DNA of 64,000 nt from Marinoscillum sp049115815 (GTDB lineage: Bacteria; Bacteroidota; Bacteroidia; Cytophagales; Cyclobacteriaceae). Numbering within the stretch: the first letter of the stretch is position 1; the number at the start of each line of letters is the position of its first letter. The notes below the pieces were generated by a model, which worked only from the letters and a program-made list of their open reading frames with translations, did not search any database and was not told the origin of the DNA. A program made the position numbers and the translations under genes. Positions 51,532-61,955 of this stretch are shown one piece after another. Location of the stretch: the NCBI GenBank assembly GCA_049115815.1, contig JAGDZO010000025.1, positions 55,446-119,445 of the forward strand. Reading direction: 5' to 3'.

Positions 51532-53265
51532 TTATTGCTTAAGCAACTTCACCCGTTGACTTCCAGAAGGAAAAATAATTTCCAGGAAGTAAACGCCTGA
51601 TTTAAACCCTTCTATGCAAATGGTCTCGCCATTACTTTTAGGTAGAGTCAACTCCTTCCCTGATATATGAAATAACTTAACAGCAACTACCTCTTCAGCA
51701 ACATCTATGGTAACAAAGTCATTCGCTGGGTTGGGATAGATTAGTGATTTGGGAACATCATTTGGGAAATGTAAAGGCTGCGCTACTAGTTGCGAATTGC
51801 AACTACTCCATGCGTATTCATAGGTCCTTGAGGTGTTCTTTATCGCATAATTCCTATGAGAACCCCAATTCACTGCACAGAATTCAGGTACCTGCTCAAT
51901 GGCCTGATTCGACCATTGGTCGTCTTTATAAAAAGCAAAAGCGCCCTCCGTCCTTCCGGGAATTTGAACCTCTGTGAAGTAAACATCGCTCTCTTCATTT
52001 TGCATTTCTACGAATTGCCAATCTTCCCCTGTAAAATCCCCAGTAATGAACACTCCATTTTGTGTATCTATGTGCTTCATATTGACTTTAAAGACAATAA
52101 TTTGTTCCTGAAGCCCTTCGGGCATATGTGAATAGTCATAAGACAGATATCGTATACCTCCCTCATGGAGAGTGTTATCATAATCAAAAAAAGTAGCATT
52201 TTCATAATGAGAGCCTGTACCCCAATAGGTCTGACAAGACGATGAAACCCAGGCTGGCTCCCAATAAATCACCCCCAAACCCCCATTCTCTTTCACCAGC
52301 CAAGTCAGCTCAATGAGAAAATCTCTCTGCTCCTCCTCCGAGAAGGCACTACGCGTGTTCATACGACTAGACGTACCAAGAACGTTTCCAGCATTATCGC
52401 CAATTCCTGAAGTATTCCAAGGATATCCGACCTCTACAATCATTATTTCCTTCGAAAAGCGCTCTCTTAAATCCCGAACGTAATCACCAACACCCCTTAT
52501 GTCTATCTCATGCCATTGCGGGTAATAACTTAGACCGATGATATCGAAATCTTTAAGATCAAAGGCGAACGCCGCATCAAACCAACTTGTGGCAGAGCCG
52601 GGGTTCGCTACATGGATAACTGTCTTCAGCTCTTGCTGAGTAAGTGTTTCGATATCAACGACGGCTTCCAAAGCTCTGTTAAAAAGCATCGACTGACGGT
52701 TCCAGTCTATCGGATAAAGACCGGGAGTAGTCCCTGCTATGTCAGCATTTTCACGTTTGATAAGAATGTTTCCATTCGTCTCGTTTCCAATCTGCACCAT
52801 TTCTGGTAACAGCCCCTCCTCATCAAGTGATTTGAGTACTTGAAAGGTGTAATCGTAAAGTGAATCTCCAAGAATCTGATCATCATCTATGGCCTCCCAA
52901 GCTTGAGGTCGCCAATTTCTACCAGGATCAGCCCAAAAATCAGAATAATGAAAATCTAAGAGTACGGTCATACCAGCATCTTTCGAACGCTTTATTGACT
53001 TTCTTACATCCTCAAGATTACTGTAGTTGGTCCATTCGGGGTTGTGCCAAAGACGCAACCGAATGACATTAGCTCCCTCGTCGGCAAAAATCTGGTAAGG
53101 GTCAGTCAGTTCGCCCGTTTGGTCTTTGTAGATCACTCCGCAATCTTCTAGTTCATTCACATATGACAAATCCGCCCCTACATAGAAATCCAGAGCGCTT
53201 ATGGTGTCACTAATACACATCAAGTGGAAAAGAAAACTAAAGATTATGACACTTCCTTTATTCAT
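51532..53265 (-). CDS. Endo-beta-1,4-galactanase (GH53) with binding module and T9SS sorting domain
   Basis: This 577-residue protein has a signal peptide (IIFSFLFHLMCISDTISA) and a GH53 catalytic domain at about 26-375 (VGADLSYVNELEDCGV, VIRLRLWHNPEW). Acid/base E162 is in VQIGNETNG and nucleophile E278 in MIVEVGYPW. A beta-sandwich module follows (about 385-490, VFITGDFTGEDWQFVE). The C-terminal T9SS domain is LIYPNPANDFVTI through GVYFLEIIFPSGSQRVKLLKQ. It cleaves pectic beta-1,4-galactan to oligosaccharides at the cell surface. It lies one base past the SusD stop. The GH53 call fixes the substrate of the whole locus. Confidence 0.95.
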   Translation of the reverse strand: MNKGSVIIFSFLFHLMCISDTISALDFYVGADLSYVNELEDCGVIYKDQTGELTDPYQIFADEGANVIRLRLWHNPEWTNYSNLEDVRKSIKRSKDAGMTVLLDFHYSDFWADPGRNWRPQAWEAIDDDQILGDSLYDYTFQVLKSLDEEGLLPEMVQIGNETNGNILIKRENADIAGTTPGLYPIDWNRQSMLFNRALEAVVDIETLTQQELKTVIHVANPGSATSWFDAAFAFDLKDFDIIGLSYYPQWHEIDIRGVGDYVRDLRERFSKEIMIVEVGYPWNTSGIGDNAGNVLGTSSRMNTRSAFSEEEQRDFLIELTWLVKENGGLGVIYWEPAWVSSSCQTYWGTGSHYENATFFDYDNTLHEGGIRYLSYDYSHMPEGLQEQIIVFKVNMKHIDTQNGVFITGDFTGEDWQFVEMQNEESDVYFTEVQIPGRTEGAFAFYKDDQWSNQAIEQVPEFCAVNWGSHRNYAIKNTSRTYEYAWSSCNSQLVAQPLHFPNDVPKSLIYPNPANDFVTIDVAEEVVAVKLFHISGKELTLPKSNGETICIEGFKSGVYFLEIIFPSGSQRVKLLKQ

Positions 53266-53266
53266 A

Positions 53267-54748
53267 TTAATAACCGGGATTTTGAGAGAATTTAGGATTG
53301 AGATCGATTTCTACCTGAGGAATAGGATATAGCACATGATGTGGTTGTGCTGCATCAATTCCTCGGGCATTTGCTCTTGAGATATACTCACCATGACGTA
53401 TTAGGTCTTCTCGACGGTAGTTCTCTGCATATAGCTCCCAACTTCGCTCGTCTAATATATGACTTCTCAACTCTTCCTTACTTGCAAACTCGCTAAGCTG
53501 AATGCGTTTTGTAGGATCATCATCAAATGCTCGATCTCTCAACGCATTAATTAGATCTATTGACTCTTGATTCGGACCATTTTCCTCGTTGAGTGCCTCT
53601 GCCAGAGTAAGGTAAACTTCTCCCAGTCGGTGCAATACAATATCATTACCTGCGTTCGCACCTACACGATTATCGTCAGTTGCATACTTAGCAATAATAG
53701 CTCCCTCTGCAATGGTTTTAACCTCTCCTGCTACGTTAGTGTAGGTTTTTAGTAATTGCGCCCTTCTCATATCAGCGGGATCAAAAGTATTGTAGAAAGC
53801 ATCCTGTGCTAAATGTCCTCCCCAGCTCCCAGTTACATAGTCTGGTTCTGCTGTATGAGCAAGCATGGTGTTTCCTATTCCTGGCTGAGCGATACAAGGA
53901 ATGGTGAGAATGATTTCAGGATTGGCTTGATTCTCAACAGCAAAAATGTCTGAATAAACAGAAGACAGCTCATATCCGAGGTTGAAGACCTCTCTTGCTG
54001 CTGCGATAGAACCTGACCAATTTTTTTGATTGAGTTGAAATCGTGCGAGCAAAGCATAAGCAGCCCCCTTGGTAAATCGACCATAATCTTCTGAAGGGTA
54101 AGTCTCAGGAAGTAGGTGGGCTGCCTCTGTCAGGTCATCTACCACTAATTGAGCGATCGCTGCGGGATCAGCTTGTTCTGGTAAATCCAATGGGTCTGGA
54201 TTAGGTTCGGTAATAAGAGGGATGTTTCCATAGAGACTAAGTGCTTTGCTATAAAACAATGCCCTTCCAAAATACGCTTCTCCGAGTATTCTGTTCCTCA
54301 TTGGCTCTGACAGATTACTATTATCCTTTACGTTGATTATCACATTATTCGAAATGAATATCCCCTCAAACATGTCACCAAAAAGATCAGCAAAACTTCC
54401 ATAACTAGAGGGTGTCAGGGCAAAATTGGCAAAGCCATCAAAATTAGACCACTTGATAAACAGCTCGTCCGTCTGAACTTGGGAGAAGTTGAATACTGAG
54501 GTCTGGCCATAGCCAAATCCTCCCCAGCCTTCTTGCTGCCCTCCACCTCCTGTGACTGATCCATCCGCTCTTAGTTTGGCATAGATCGCATTCACTCCTT
54601 TCACAGCATCATCGTCGTTTTGCCAAAAATTATTTGAGGCTATATCGATGAATACGTCTTCTTCTAGCAATGACTCACAAGCAGAAACTGTCAATAATAA
54701 GATTCCGGTTAAAAGTACGACTCTCGTTTTCTGAATATATAAATGCAT
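53267..54748 (-). CDS. SusD/RagB-family surface lipoprotein (galactan locus)
   Basis: This 493-residue protein has a lipoprotein signal (LTGILLLTVSAC), then the SusD N-terminal block (NNFWQNDDDAVKGVNAIYAKL). A TPR-like middle follows (TKGAAYALLARFQLNQKNW) with the conserved C-terminus: LGEVYLTLAEALNEENG, LINALRDRAFDDD, LDERSWELYAENYRREDLIRHGEY and VLYPIPQVEIDLN. It should bind beta-1,4-galacto-oligosaccharides and close over the SusC transporter. It lies 11 bases after SusC. Confidence 0.95.
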   Translation of the reverse strand: MHLYIQKTRVVLLTGILLLTVSACESLLEEDVFIDIASNNFWQNDDDAVKGVNAIYAKLRADGSVTGGGGQQEGWGGFGYGQTSVFNFSQVQTDELFIKWSNFDGFANFALTPSSYGSFADLFGDMFEGIFISNNVIINVKDNSNLSEPMRNRILGEAYFGRALFYSKALSLYGNIPLITEPNPDPLDLPEQADPAAIAQLVVDDLTEAAHLLPETYPSEDYGRFTKGAAYALLARFQLNQKNWSGSIAAAREVFNLGYELSSVYSDIFAVENQANPEIILTIPCIAQPGIGNTMLAHTAEPDYVTGSWGGHLAQDAFYNTFDPADMRRAQLLKTYTNVAGEVKTIAEGAIIAKYATDDNRVGANAGNDIVLHRLGEVYLTLAEALNEENGPNQESIDLINALRDRAFDDDPTKRIQLSEFASKEELRSHILDERSWELYAENYRREDLIRHGEYISRANARGIDAAQPHHVLYPIPQVEIDLNPKFSQNPGY

Positions 54749-54759
54749 AGCAGGATGAA

Positions 54760-57700
54760 TTAAAATGTGATATTTAGCCCTAATGTATATGTCTTGGCAT
54801 TTGGGTATTGCCTGAACTCGTCTGTTTCTGGATCAGTACCCGAATAAGGAGTAATCGTAATGAGATTCTGAGCATCCGCATAGATCCTCAGGTTACTGGC
54901 CCATTTGAGATCGTTGAAATTGTATCCGAGGGTAACATTTCGCAATCGCACAAACGAAGCATTCTCGATATAGTGGCTGTTATTTGAAATACCTCCAACA
55001 ATTCCGTCGATACCAGGAATCGTTCCTTCTGGATTTTCTGATGTCCATCTGCCCAGCACATTCACCGATTTATTAAACCCTTCCGTGATATCATCGGCAT
55101 CCTCTAGATAGGCCAGCGTATAGTTCACTTTTTCTCTTCCAATTGATCCCTGAAAAAAGAAGGTAAGATCAAGGTTCTTATAGCTAAGTGCATTGTTTAA
55201 ACCCAAGGTATAATCAGGATCGAATTGTCCCAATAATACCCGATCCTCTGGTGTAATGACCCCATCGCCGTTTGCGTCTTCATATCTAAATGTACCCGGT
55301 ACAGGAATAGCGACCGCTGATTGATCGGGGCTATTATTTATCTCATCCTCCGATTGGAACAATCCAGCAACTTGGTAGCCATAGATTCCACCCAATGGGC
55401 CATTTTCTACAGCGATTTGTTCGCCTTCAGGATAGAATCCGGATCTGTCTCTCCATTGATTTTGATTGAAAGCGAGGTTGAAGGAAGTTGTCCAACTAAA
55501 ACCCCCAACGATATTCCTTGAAGTAAGAGCGAGCTCATAGCCTCGGTTTCTAATACTTCCTGCATTGGTGGTGACCACCTCAAAACCAGAAGTCCCAGGT
55601 AATTGAAAGTCTAATAAAACATCATTGGTGATCTTCTCATAGATATCTATCGACCCATAAATTCTACTTTTCAACAATGCAAAATCAATCCCAATATTAA
55701 GTTGACTTGTAGTCTCCCATCGAAGATTGGGGTTGTCTGGTCGCAGGGCTGCTAAGCCGGTAATGGGCATTGGATTTTGTCCAAACACCGTTCTTCTTGT
55801 GATATTGTAAAGAGATTGTGATCGCTTATTTCCTATCTCTTGATTACCAATTTGTCCATAGCTTATTCGTAGTTTCAACTGCTCAATAAATCTTGAATCG
55901 AAAAAGTCTTCATTGTGAATTTTCCATGCAAACGCACCTGAGGGAAAATATCCCCACTTATTATTTGGACCAAATCGTGTCGAACCATCCGCCCTAAAGC
56001 TGGCAGTAAACAGGTACTTATCTTTAATCGTATAATTGACTCTTGCTAGATAGGAAAGCAGTCTTGACCGCTCCTTGAAGTTTTGATCAAAAAGTGTATC
56101 CACGTCCGTGAGCCTTTCAAAATCGGTTGTTTGATCAGCAAAGTTGAAAAACAAGAAATTGTCTCCTTCGTAATCAAACTGCTGATAAGTATATCCTACC
56201 AAAGCACTGAGCTCATGTCCATCCGCGATTGTTTTTTGGTAGTTTAGAGTGAGCTCGGTTAGAATATTGGTGTTTGCCGCATTACTAATTTCACCCTCCC
56301 CATTTGCTTGCTCTCCTCTGATAACAGTAGTCGGAATAAATCCTTCCCGGATCGAACTGGATTGATCCAAACCAAAATTCACTTTGGCGCTCAAAGAACT
56401 GGTCAGGTTATATTCTGCGGTAAAGGAGGTCAAAACGCGATTGGTTCTGGTATCATCTTCTATATCTAACAGAGACAATGGATTTGGAATCTCGACTCTT
56501 ACAGGATGAAGTGAAAATTCGCCATTGTCTTGACGCGGATTGAGCAATGGAGACCATAGGCGGGTATTATCAAATAAACCGGCAAATTCTGGCCCTCCTC
56601 CTCCGCCAAATGGAATCTGAGCATCGTTAGTTCTGGATAACAAAACACTACCAGATAACTTCCATTTTTTCACCGCATAATCAACGTTAGCTCTAGTAGT
56701 AAAGCGTTCTAGTTGCGACCCGTCTACAATTCCATTGTGAAGAAAATAATTACCAGAAACATAGTATTTCACGTCCTTCAGACTACCAGTAAGACCTACT
56801 TGATGTTGCTGAATCGATCCGAGCCTGGTAATTTGATCGATCCAATTAGTTCCTTTACCTGCTGAGTTGATGAACACAGGCGTGTATATGGGACTTGCTG
56901 TCGGATTTTTCGCCACGTACACTTCATTAGTCACTCTTGCGAACTCACTGGCATCCAACATTTCGTACCTTCTATCCAACTCTTGAATACTACTCGACCC
57001 GCTGTAATCCACAGTCATTTTTCCACTCGACCCTCTTTTCGTGGTAATCAGTACTACTCCGTTGGCTCCTCTTGCCCCATAGATAGAGGTAGCAGATGCA
57101 TCTTTGAGTATCTCCAGAGATACAATGTCTCTAGGGTTAATGCCATTCAGTGGGTTTCTCGGAGGTGAGGTTCTGTATCTAGACGATGAACCTGGTTGTA
57201 TTCCACCCCCTGTTATGGGAAGCCCGTCAATAACATACAAAGGCCCATTCCCACCTAATACAGATGATGCCCCTCTAATCTTAATATCAAAGCCTCCGCC
57301 CGGCTGTGCACTTGACTGGGTGAGTACAACTCCCGGAGCGGTGTTTTGTAGAAAATTACTCACGGACACCACCGGCCCGGGGTTGAGATCCTCTGTTCTG
57401 ATGGAAGCTACCGAACCCGTAATATCACTTCGCTTTTGGGTACCATAACCGATTACTACCACTTCATCGAGAGCATCGATATCGGGTTGGAGTCGAATAT
57501 TGATGAATTCGGAGGAAGTAATAACCTCAGATTTCTTGTAACCAATGAAGCTCACTGTCAAGGTGGTTCCTGGATTTACATCTAAGGTAAAATTACCTTC
57601 ATAATCAGTGACTGTTCCAACTCCGTCAATGGAAACAAGAATAGTCGCTCCAGGTAAGCCCGAACCGTCAGTATCGTCGACTACACGTCCTCTTACTTGT

Positions 57701-57813
57701 GCACTTGCTCGGAAACCAGTTGATAAAGCAATGGTTAGCGTTAATCCTACCCATAGAACATGATCACGCTCAAGCTGAAACAAACGTAAAAAGTAGATAA
57801 TAGAATCTTTCAT
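54760..57813 (-). CDS. SusC/RagA-family TonB-linked transporter without STN domain (galactan locus)
   Basis: This 1017-residue outer-membrane transporter has a signal region (LWVGLTLTIALSTGFRASA), a CarboxypepD-like domain (about 40-115, RGRVVDDTDGSGLPGATIL), a plug with DEVVVIGYGTQKRSDITGS and LKDASATSIYGARGANGVVL, and a barrel closing in YTLGLNITF. Unlike the SusC at 35.3-38.8 kb it has no STN domain, which fits regulation by the HTCS upstream rather than by FecR. Its start codon overlaps the stop of a 30-codon membrane mini-ORF. Confidence 0.95.
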   Translation of the reverse strand: MKDSIIYFLRLFQLERDHVLWVGLTLTIALSTGFRASAQVRGRVVDDTDGSGLPGATILVSIDGVGTVTDYEGNFTLDVNPGTTLTVSFIGYKKSEVITSSEFINIRLQPDIDALDEVVVIGYGTQKRSDITGSVASIRTEDLNPGPVVSVSNFLQNTAPGVVLTQSSAQPGGGFDIKIRGASSVLGGNGPLYVIDGLPITGGGIQPGSSSRYRTSPPRNPLNGINPRDIVSLEILKDASATSIYGARGANGVVLITTKRGSSGKMTVDYSGSSSIQELDRRYEMLDASEFARVTNEVYVAKNPTASPIYTPVFINSAGKGTNWIDQITRLGSIQQHQVGLTGSLKDVKYYVSGNYFLHNGIVDGSQLERFTTRANVDYAVKKWKLSGSVLLSRTNDAQIPFGGGGGPEFAGLFDNTRLWSPLLNPRQDNGEFSLHPVRVEIPNPLSLLDIEDDTRTNRVLTSFTAEYNLTSSLSAKVNFGLDQSSSIREGFIPTTVIRGEQANGEGEISNAANTNILTELTLNYQKTIADGHELSALVGYTYQQFDYEGDNFLFFNFADQTTDFERLTDVDTLFDQNFKERSRLLSYLARVNYTIKDKYLFTASFRADGSTRFGPNNKWGYFPSGAFAWKIHNEDFFDSRFIEQLKLRISYGQIGNQEIGNKRSQSLYNITRRTVFGQNPMPITGLAALRPDNPNLRWETTSQLNIGIDFALLKSRIYGSIDIYEKITNDVLLDFQLPGTSGFEVVTTNAGSIRNRGYELALTSRNIVGGFSWTTSFNLAFNQNQWRDRSGFYPEGEQIAVENGPLGGIYGYQVAGLFQSEDEINNSPDQSAVAIPVPGTFRYEDANGDGVITPEDRVLLGQFDPDYTLGLNNALSYKNLDLTFFFQGSIGREKVNYTLAYLEDADDITEGFNKSVNVLGRWTSENPEGTIPGIDGIVGGISNNSHYIENASFVRLRNVTLGYNFNDLKWASNLRIYADAQNLITITPYSGTDPETDEFRQYPNAKTYTLGLNITF

Positions 57814-57902
57814 AGATAGCTCGTTAGGATTAAAAAAATTACTGAAAACATGCAGATCAATGCGATCCCAACAAGGGTGAGCTTAAGAGATGCCTTTTTC
57901 AT
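57810..57902 (-). CDS. 30-aa membrane mini-protein coupled to the galactan SusC
   Basis: Between the HTCS gene and SusC an ATG at 57902 opens 30 codons: MKKASLKLTLVGIALICMFS then VIFLILTSYL. The TGA stop (57812-57810) overlaps the SusC ATG as ATGA, so ribosomes finishing it could start SusC directly. Its basic start and single hydrophobic helix fit a small inner-membrane peptide. SusC has its own signal peptide, so this is not a misread SusC N-terminus. It may be a real small protein or a leader that sets SusC translation. Supported by overlap and composition only. Confidence 0.5.
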   Translation of the reverse strand: MKKASLKLTLVGIALICMFSVIFLILTSYL

Positions 57903-57997
57903 TTTTATGTTTTGATTGAATATGAATGATTCAAAATTCACATTAACCAAACAAAATGAAGGGTGACGATTTCGCTATTCTGGTCGTGTAAACTCGT

Positions 57998-60900
57998 TTA
58001 ACTCTTTTCAGTATGGTTTTTCACGTAATCAGTGGGAGTCAATCCAAATTTCTTTTTGAAGATCTGAGAAAAGTATTTGCGATCATTAAAACCTACTTTG
58101 TAGCAAGCCTCGGCTACACTAAACCCCTTGTCAGTTAGCAATGAGGCTGCTTGTGTCAAACGATAATCTCTTACGAACTCTACTATTTTCAAACCTGTGA
58201 GTGCTTTTAGTTTCTTGTAGATGACCGAATGACTCATCCCCATTTGACTAGCAAGATACTCAGCGCCCAGCTCCGGGTTATTCAAGTTTTGTTCTACCAA
58301 ATCTGACAGCTCTGACAAGAATTTCTCGTCAGGTGAGTTGATATCGAGCTCTTTTGGTTTGGTAATAAACTCATTGCGAATTTTCGTTCTTAAGCGCTCT
58401 TTATTTTGAAGAATATTTTTGACCCGTGTCTGTAAGAGCAACTTATTGAAAGGCTTTGTAACGTAATCGTCTGCACCCATATCGAATCCTTCTTTCTTAA
58501 AAATCAGACCTGTTCTAGCTGTCAGAACGATTATTGGGATATGGGAAGTAATACGATCGGATTTTACTTTTGACAAGAATGTAATCCCGTCCATCACAGG
58601 CATCATAACGTCTGTGATGATTAAATCAGGGAGTTCATTCTTCATCTGCTCAATTGCTTCCTGTCCATTGCTTGCCACTACGGTTCTGTACTCACCGGAG
58701 AAAGAGGCTTTGATAAAGTCTCTAATACCTTCATTATCTTCTACTATCTGAATCAGGGTTTCTTGATTAGCAATCAGGATTTCCTGATTTAAAGTTTCTT
58801 CGGTCGTATAGCGAGCGACTTCCTCGCTATCAGGTTTCTCTTCAAGAAGAAAAGAAGTATCAAAATGACCTGAGCCTTTACGAAGTTTTACAGTGAAAGT
58901 TGAGCCTTTACCTTTCGTACTTTCTACTCCTAATTCCCCACCATGTAGGGCTATTATTTCCTTGACTATGGATAGTCCGATACCGAATCCCTCAACCTTT
59001 TGAGCATTATCGCTTTGATAAAACCGATCAAAAATACTTGCCAATTGCTCTTTGGCTATTCCTTTGCCTGTATCAATGACTTTTACATAGACGAATTGCT
59101 CATCATGAGAGAGTTCAATATGGATACTATGACCGGAAGGAGTGTACTTAAAAGCATTAGAAAGTAGATTATAAAGTACTTTTTCAGACTCATCCCTGTC
59201 ATACCAAAGGCTTATCTCGTCTTGGGACGTACGAAAGCTATAGGCAATCCCTTTGGTCTCAGCCTGATTTTTAAATGACAGGAATATTTCTTTTGCAAAA
59301 CGCACGAAGTTGCCTTCAGAGACCTTGAGTTTCACCTTGCCCGACTCTAGTTTTCTGAAATCTAAAAGCTCATTGACTAAATGTGCCATGTGATTGACAT
59401 TGGATTTCACTTTGGTAATCGAACTTTGCATTGATTTGTCTCCTATTATTCTCTCAGAAACCCCCTCCAACTCTCCTAGAATAAGCGTCAGAGGAGTTCT
59501 GATTTCATGAGAAATATTAATAAAGAACTTCTGCTTAATCCTATTGATCTCTAGCTCCTTCTCTCTGCTTAGTTGCTCAATTCGAAGGTTACCGCGTAGT
59601 TTCTCTACACTCGCCGCATATCGCTGATACAGATAAAGTAATATCACAAATAGCAAGGTAAATGAGGCAAGTGCCCAGCCCGTTTTCCACCATGGTTTTA
59701 GGATGACAAAATCGATAGAGGACACATCACTATTCTGAATATCTGTTTTTACCTGAAAAGTATATTCCCCATCGGTCAAGTTGGCGAACGTAGCTGATCG
59801 CTGATTTCCCATATCCACCCAATCAGATGTAGAAGGATCCAATTTTATCTGATAAGATATAGAACCAGCGTTGGGGTATAAAAGGACGGCATAATCGAAA
59901 GTGAGCGTATTTTGGTCATGTGGAAGTCGTAAACCTTCATTAGTATAATAGGAAGAAGTGTCAGAAATAGGGACGCTAAAAAGAGCTACATTTTCTATCA
60001 ATACTTTCGGAAGAAGCGATTCAATTTCAAGAATGCCATTGTCAAAAGAGATCACACCTCGAGTACTTCCAAAATACAAGGTGCCTCCGTCAGACCTAAA
60101 TGAAGAATTGATATGATACTCACCCCTCAACTCAGATATAGCTTCACTTTGATGCTCGCTATTCAGGTGATTGATCCCTCTTTTGGTGGCTAACCATAAC
60201 CCATCATGGCCATCATCTAGAATAGAAACAATGGTTTCATTACTTGTAATATCTTCAGTAACTACAGGTTGTATTGAATCCGATTGCAAATCCAATTTGT
60301 GAAGCCCATTACCCCAAGTGCCTACCCACAAATGGTTTTCGCTGCGCTTTAACGAGATAATGTTCTTGAGTCGCGAAGGGTTTCTTGTCAAAAGTTTAGT
60401 AGTCTTATTCATGGTGAAGAGCCCTTCTCCAAAAGTTCCAATCCAAACATCATCTTTGTCCTCCTCTAAGGTGACAACATTGATAGGAATGATTTGCGCA
60501 GAATCACTTTTAAGGTTTTTGACCTGTCCAAAAGTCTGACTTTCAAAATCAAACAAGCTCAGTCCTCCGCCCCAGGTAGCTAATAGATATTGACCATCAG
60601 GTAATGCCACTACATCTCTTACATCATTGTATGGAATAGAATTATAATCATCATTCACTCTAAAATTGAATGATTCGGTACCATTGAAGACGTAGAGACC
60701 ATTATTAAAAGTACCAATCCAAAAGGAATCATCTGACATCTTTTGGATCATTTGTACATAATTAGTAGCAGGCAGGTTGAAATCGAAGCTGTTTTGAAAA
60801 GCACTTAGCCCTGTTCCGTCTGCTCCAAACAAGATTTCATCATTCTCCACATAAATACTCAATACCCCGTTAGCCTCTTCCCCTTCAAAATCGCTGTAAT

Positions 60901-61885
60901 AAAACTCAAAATTCTTTGAGTGTCTATCCAACACACTTACTCCATTCCATGCGGTACCGACCCATAGATTCGATTGTAAATCCTCAAAAACAGTATAAGT
61001 AGCATTGCTTGCAATAGAACTATTGCTACCATTGATATGAATGTGCTCAACAAAACTCCCGCCTTCCGACTTACTGTATAATCCATTTCCATCACTTGCT
61101 ATCCACAGTTCTCCTGTACTTGTCTCATGAATATCTCTTACGATGGTATTGTCAATTGCCGTTTTTTGAAAGCCCTCATTTGCAGGATCGAAGAGTAATA
61201 ATCCCTCATTCTTCGTTCCGACTAATATCTTTCCTTCCTGATTTTCATTTAAAGAAAAAATGATATCGCCACTAAATGGCTCTTCGTTTATGCAATAACT
61301 TTCATTAAGCACGAATTGAGAGTTATAGCGCAAAAGACAACCATTAGATGTACCTACCCAATAATCACCCTTGGCTGATTCAATAATCGTATATGGCTTT
61401 AGGTTTTTGGGAATAATTGGTTCTTGAGCTACTACGAGACCTTTCTCAATAGTCAAAACAAACGCTCCATTTTCAGATATGATAAAGACTTGATCCTCCT
61501 GGTAACTCTTGATTTCAATAATGCGCTCACCTATCAAATTCATTGAATCTTTCAAGGGTTTGATCCATCCAGATTTCTTTATGAACAATCCACCATCGAC
61601 CGTTCCGATTATTAAGAGTTGATCGGAATGAAAGTATAAAGCAGAAATGTCATTGGAGGTCAAATTCGAATTTTGGGTGTTAAATATCTGAATTTCACTT
61701 CCGTTATACCTATTCAAACCATTCTTGGTTCCGAGCCATATACAACCTAAGTTGTCTTGAACGATAGAGGTTACAGAACTGCTTGACAATCCATTGGTAG
61801 TATTGACTGAATAGAATAATTCTGTTGATTGAGCAAAGCCAAAAAACGAGATAACTAAGGAAAAGACGATGATGAAAATTCTCAT
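57998..61885 (-). CDS. Hybrid two-component system regulator (HTCS) of the galactan locus
   Basis: The frame is open from 61909, but that ATG lies in the preceding terminator, so the ATG at 61885 (signal peptide RIFIIVFSLVISFFGFA) is preferred, giving 1295 residues. The periplasmic sensor is a double Reg_prop beta-propeller (repeats such as IWLGTKNGLNRYNG and LWVGTAWNGVSVLD) plus a Y_Y_Y domain (about 640-720). A membrane helix (about 736-756), HisKA (FFINISHEIRTPLT, His793), HATPase (GFGIGLSIVKE), receiver (Asp1092 in DLIITDVMMPVMDG) and AraC domain (about 1193-1290) follow. HTCSs bind oligosaccharides in the periplasm, here presumably galacto-oligosaccharides. All relay residues are present. 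Confidence 0.94.
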   Translation of the reverse strand: MRIFIIVFSLVISFFGFAQSTELFYSVNTTNGLSSSSVTSIVQDNLGCIWLGTKNGLNRYNGSEIQIFNTQNSNLTSNDISALYFHSDQLLIIGTVDGGLFIKKSGWIKPLKDSMNLIGERIIEIKSYQEDQVFIISENGAFVLTIEKGLVVAQEPIIPKNLKPYTIIESAKGDYWVGTSNGCLLRYNSQFVLNESYCINEEPFSGDIIFSLNENQEGKILVGTKNEGLLLFDPANEGFQKTAIDNTIVRDIHETSTGELWIASDGNGLYSKSEGGSFVEHIHINGSNSSIASNATYTVFEDLQSNLWVGTAWNGVSVLDRHSKNFEFYYSDFEGEEANGVLSIYVENDEILFGADGTGLSAFQNSFDFNLPATNYVQMIQKMSDDSFWIGTFNNGLYVFNGTESFNFRVNDDYNSIPYNDVRDVVALPDGQYLLATWGGGLSLFDFESQTFGQVKNLKSDSAQIIPINVVTLEEDKDDVWIGTFGEGLFTMNKTTKLLTRNPSRLKNIISLKRSENHLWVGTWGNGLHKLDLQSDSIQPVVTEDITSNETIVSILDDGHDGLWLATKRGINHLNSEHQSEAISELRGEYHINSSFRSDGGTLYFGSTRGVISFDNGILEIESLLPKVLIENVALFSVPISDTSSYYTNEGLRLPHDQNTLTFDYAVLLYPNAGSISYQIKLDPSTSDWVDMGNQRSATFANLTDGEYTFQVKTDIQNSDVSSIDFVILKPWWKTGWALASFTLLFVILLYLYQRYAASVEKLRGNLRIEQLSREKELEINRIKQKFFINISHEIRTPLTLILGELEGVSERIIGDKSMQSSITKVKSNVNHMAHLVNELLDFRKLESGKVKLKVSEGNFVRFAKEIFLSFKNQAETKGIAYSFRTSQDEISLWYDRDESEKVLYNLLSNAFKYTPSGHSIHIELSHDEQFVYVKVIDTGKGIAKEQLASIFDRFYQSDNAQKVEGFGIGLSIVKEIIALHGGELGVESTKGKGSTFTVKLRKGSGHFDTSFLLEEKPDSEEVARYTTEETLNQEILIANQETLIQIVEDNEGIRDFIKASFSGEYRTVVASNGQEAIEQMKNELPDLIITDVMMPVMDGITFLSKVKSDRITSHIPIIVLTARTGLIFKKEGFDMGADDYVTKPFNKLLLQTRVKNILQNKERLRTKIRNEFITKPKELDINSPDEKFLSELSDLVEQNLNNPELGAEYLASQMGMSHSVIYKKLKALTGLKIVEFVRDYRLTQAASLLTDKGFSVAEACYKVGFNDRKYFSQIFKKKFGLTPTDYVKNHTEKS

Positions 61886-61897
61886 AATCAAATAACA

Positions 61898-61921
61898 GAA
61901 AAAGCCCAATTGGGCTTTTTC
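61898..61921. terminator. Rho-independent terminator between the SGBP and HTCS genes
   Basis: GAAAAAGCCC (61898-61907) and GGGCTTTTTC (61912-61921) form a perfect 10-bp stem around AATT. On the minus strand the second arm supplies a T run after the SGBP gene stop. The HTCS start codon chosen here (61885) lies 13 bases beyond. Confidence 0.8.
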
Positions 61922-61955
61922 AATTTACTAAATCTGAAGAAGAAGTGTATTAGGA

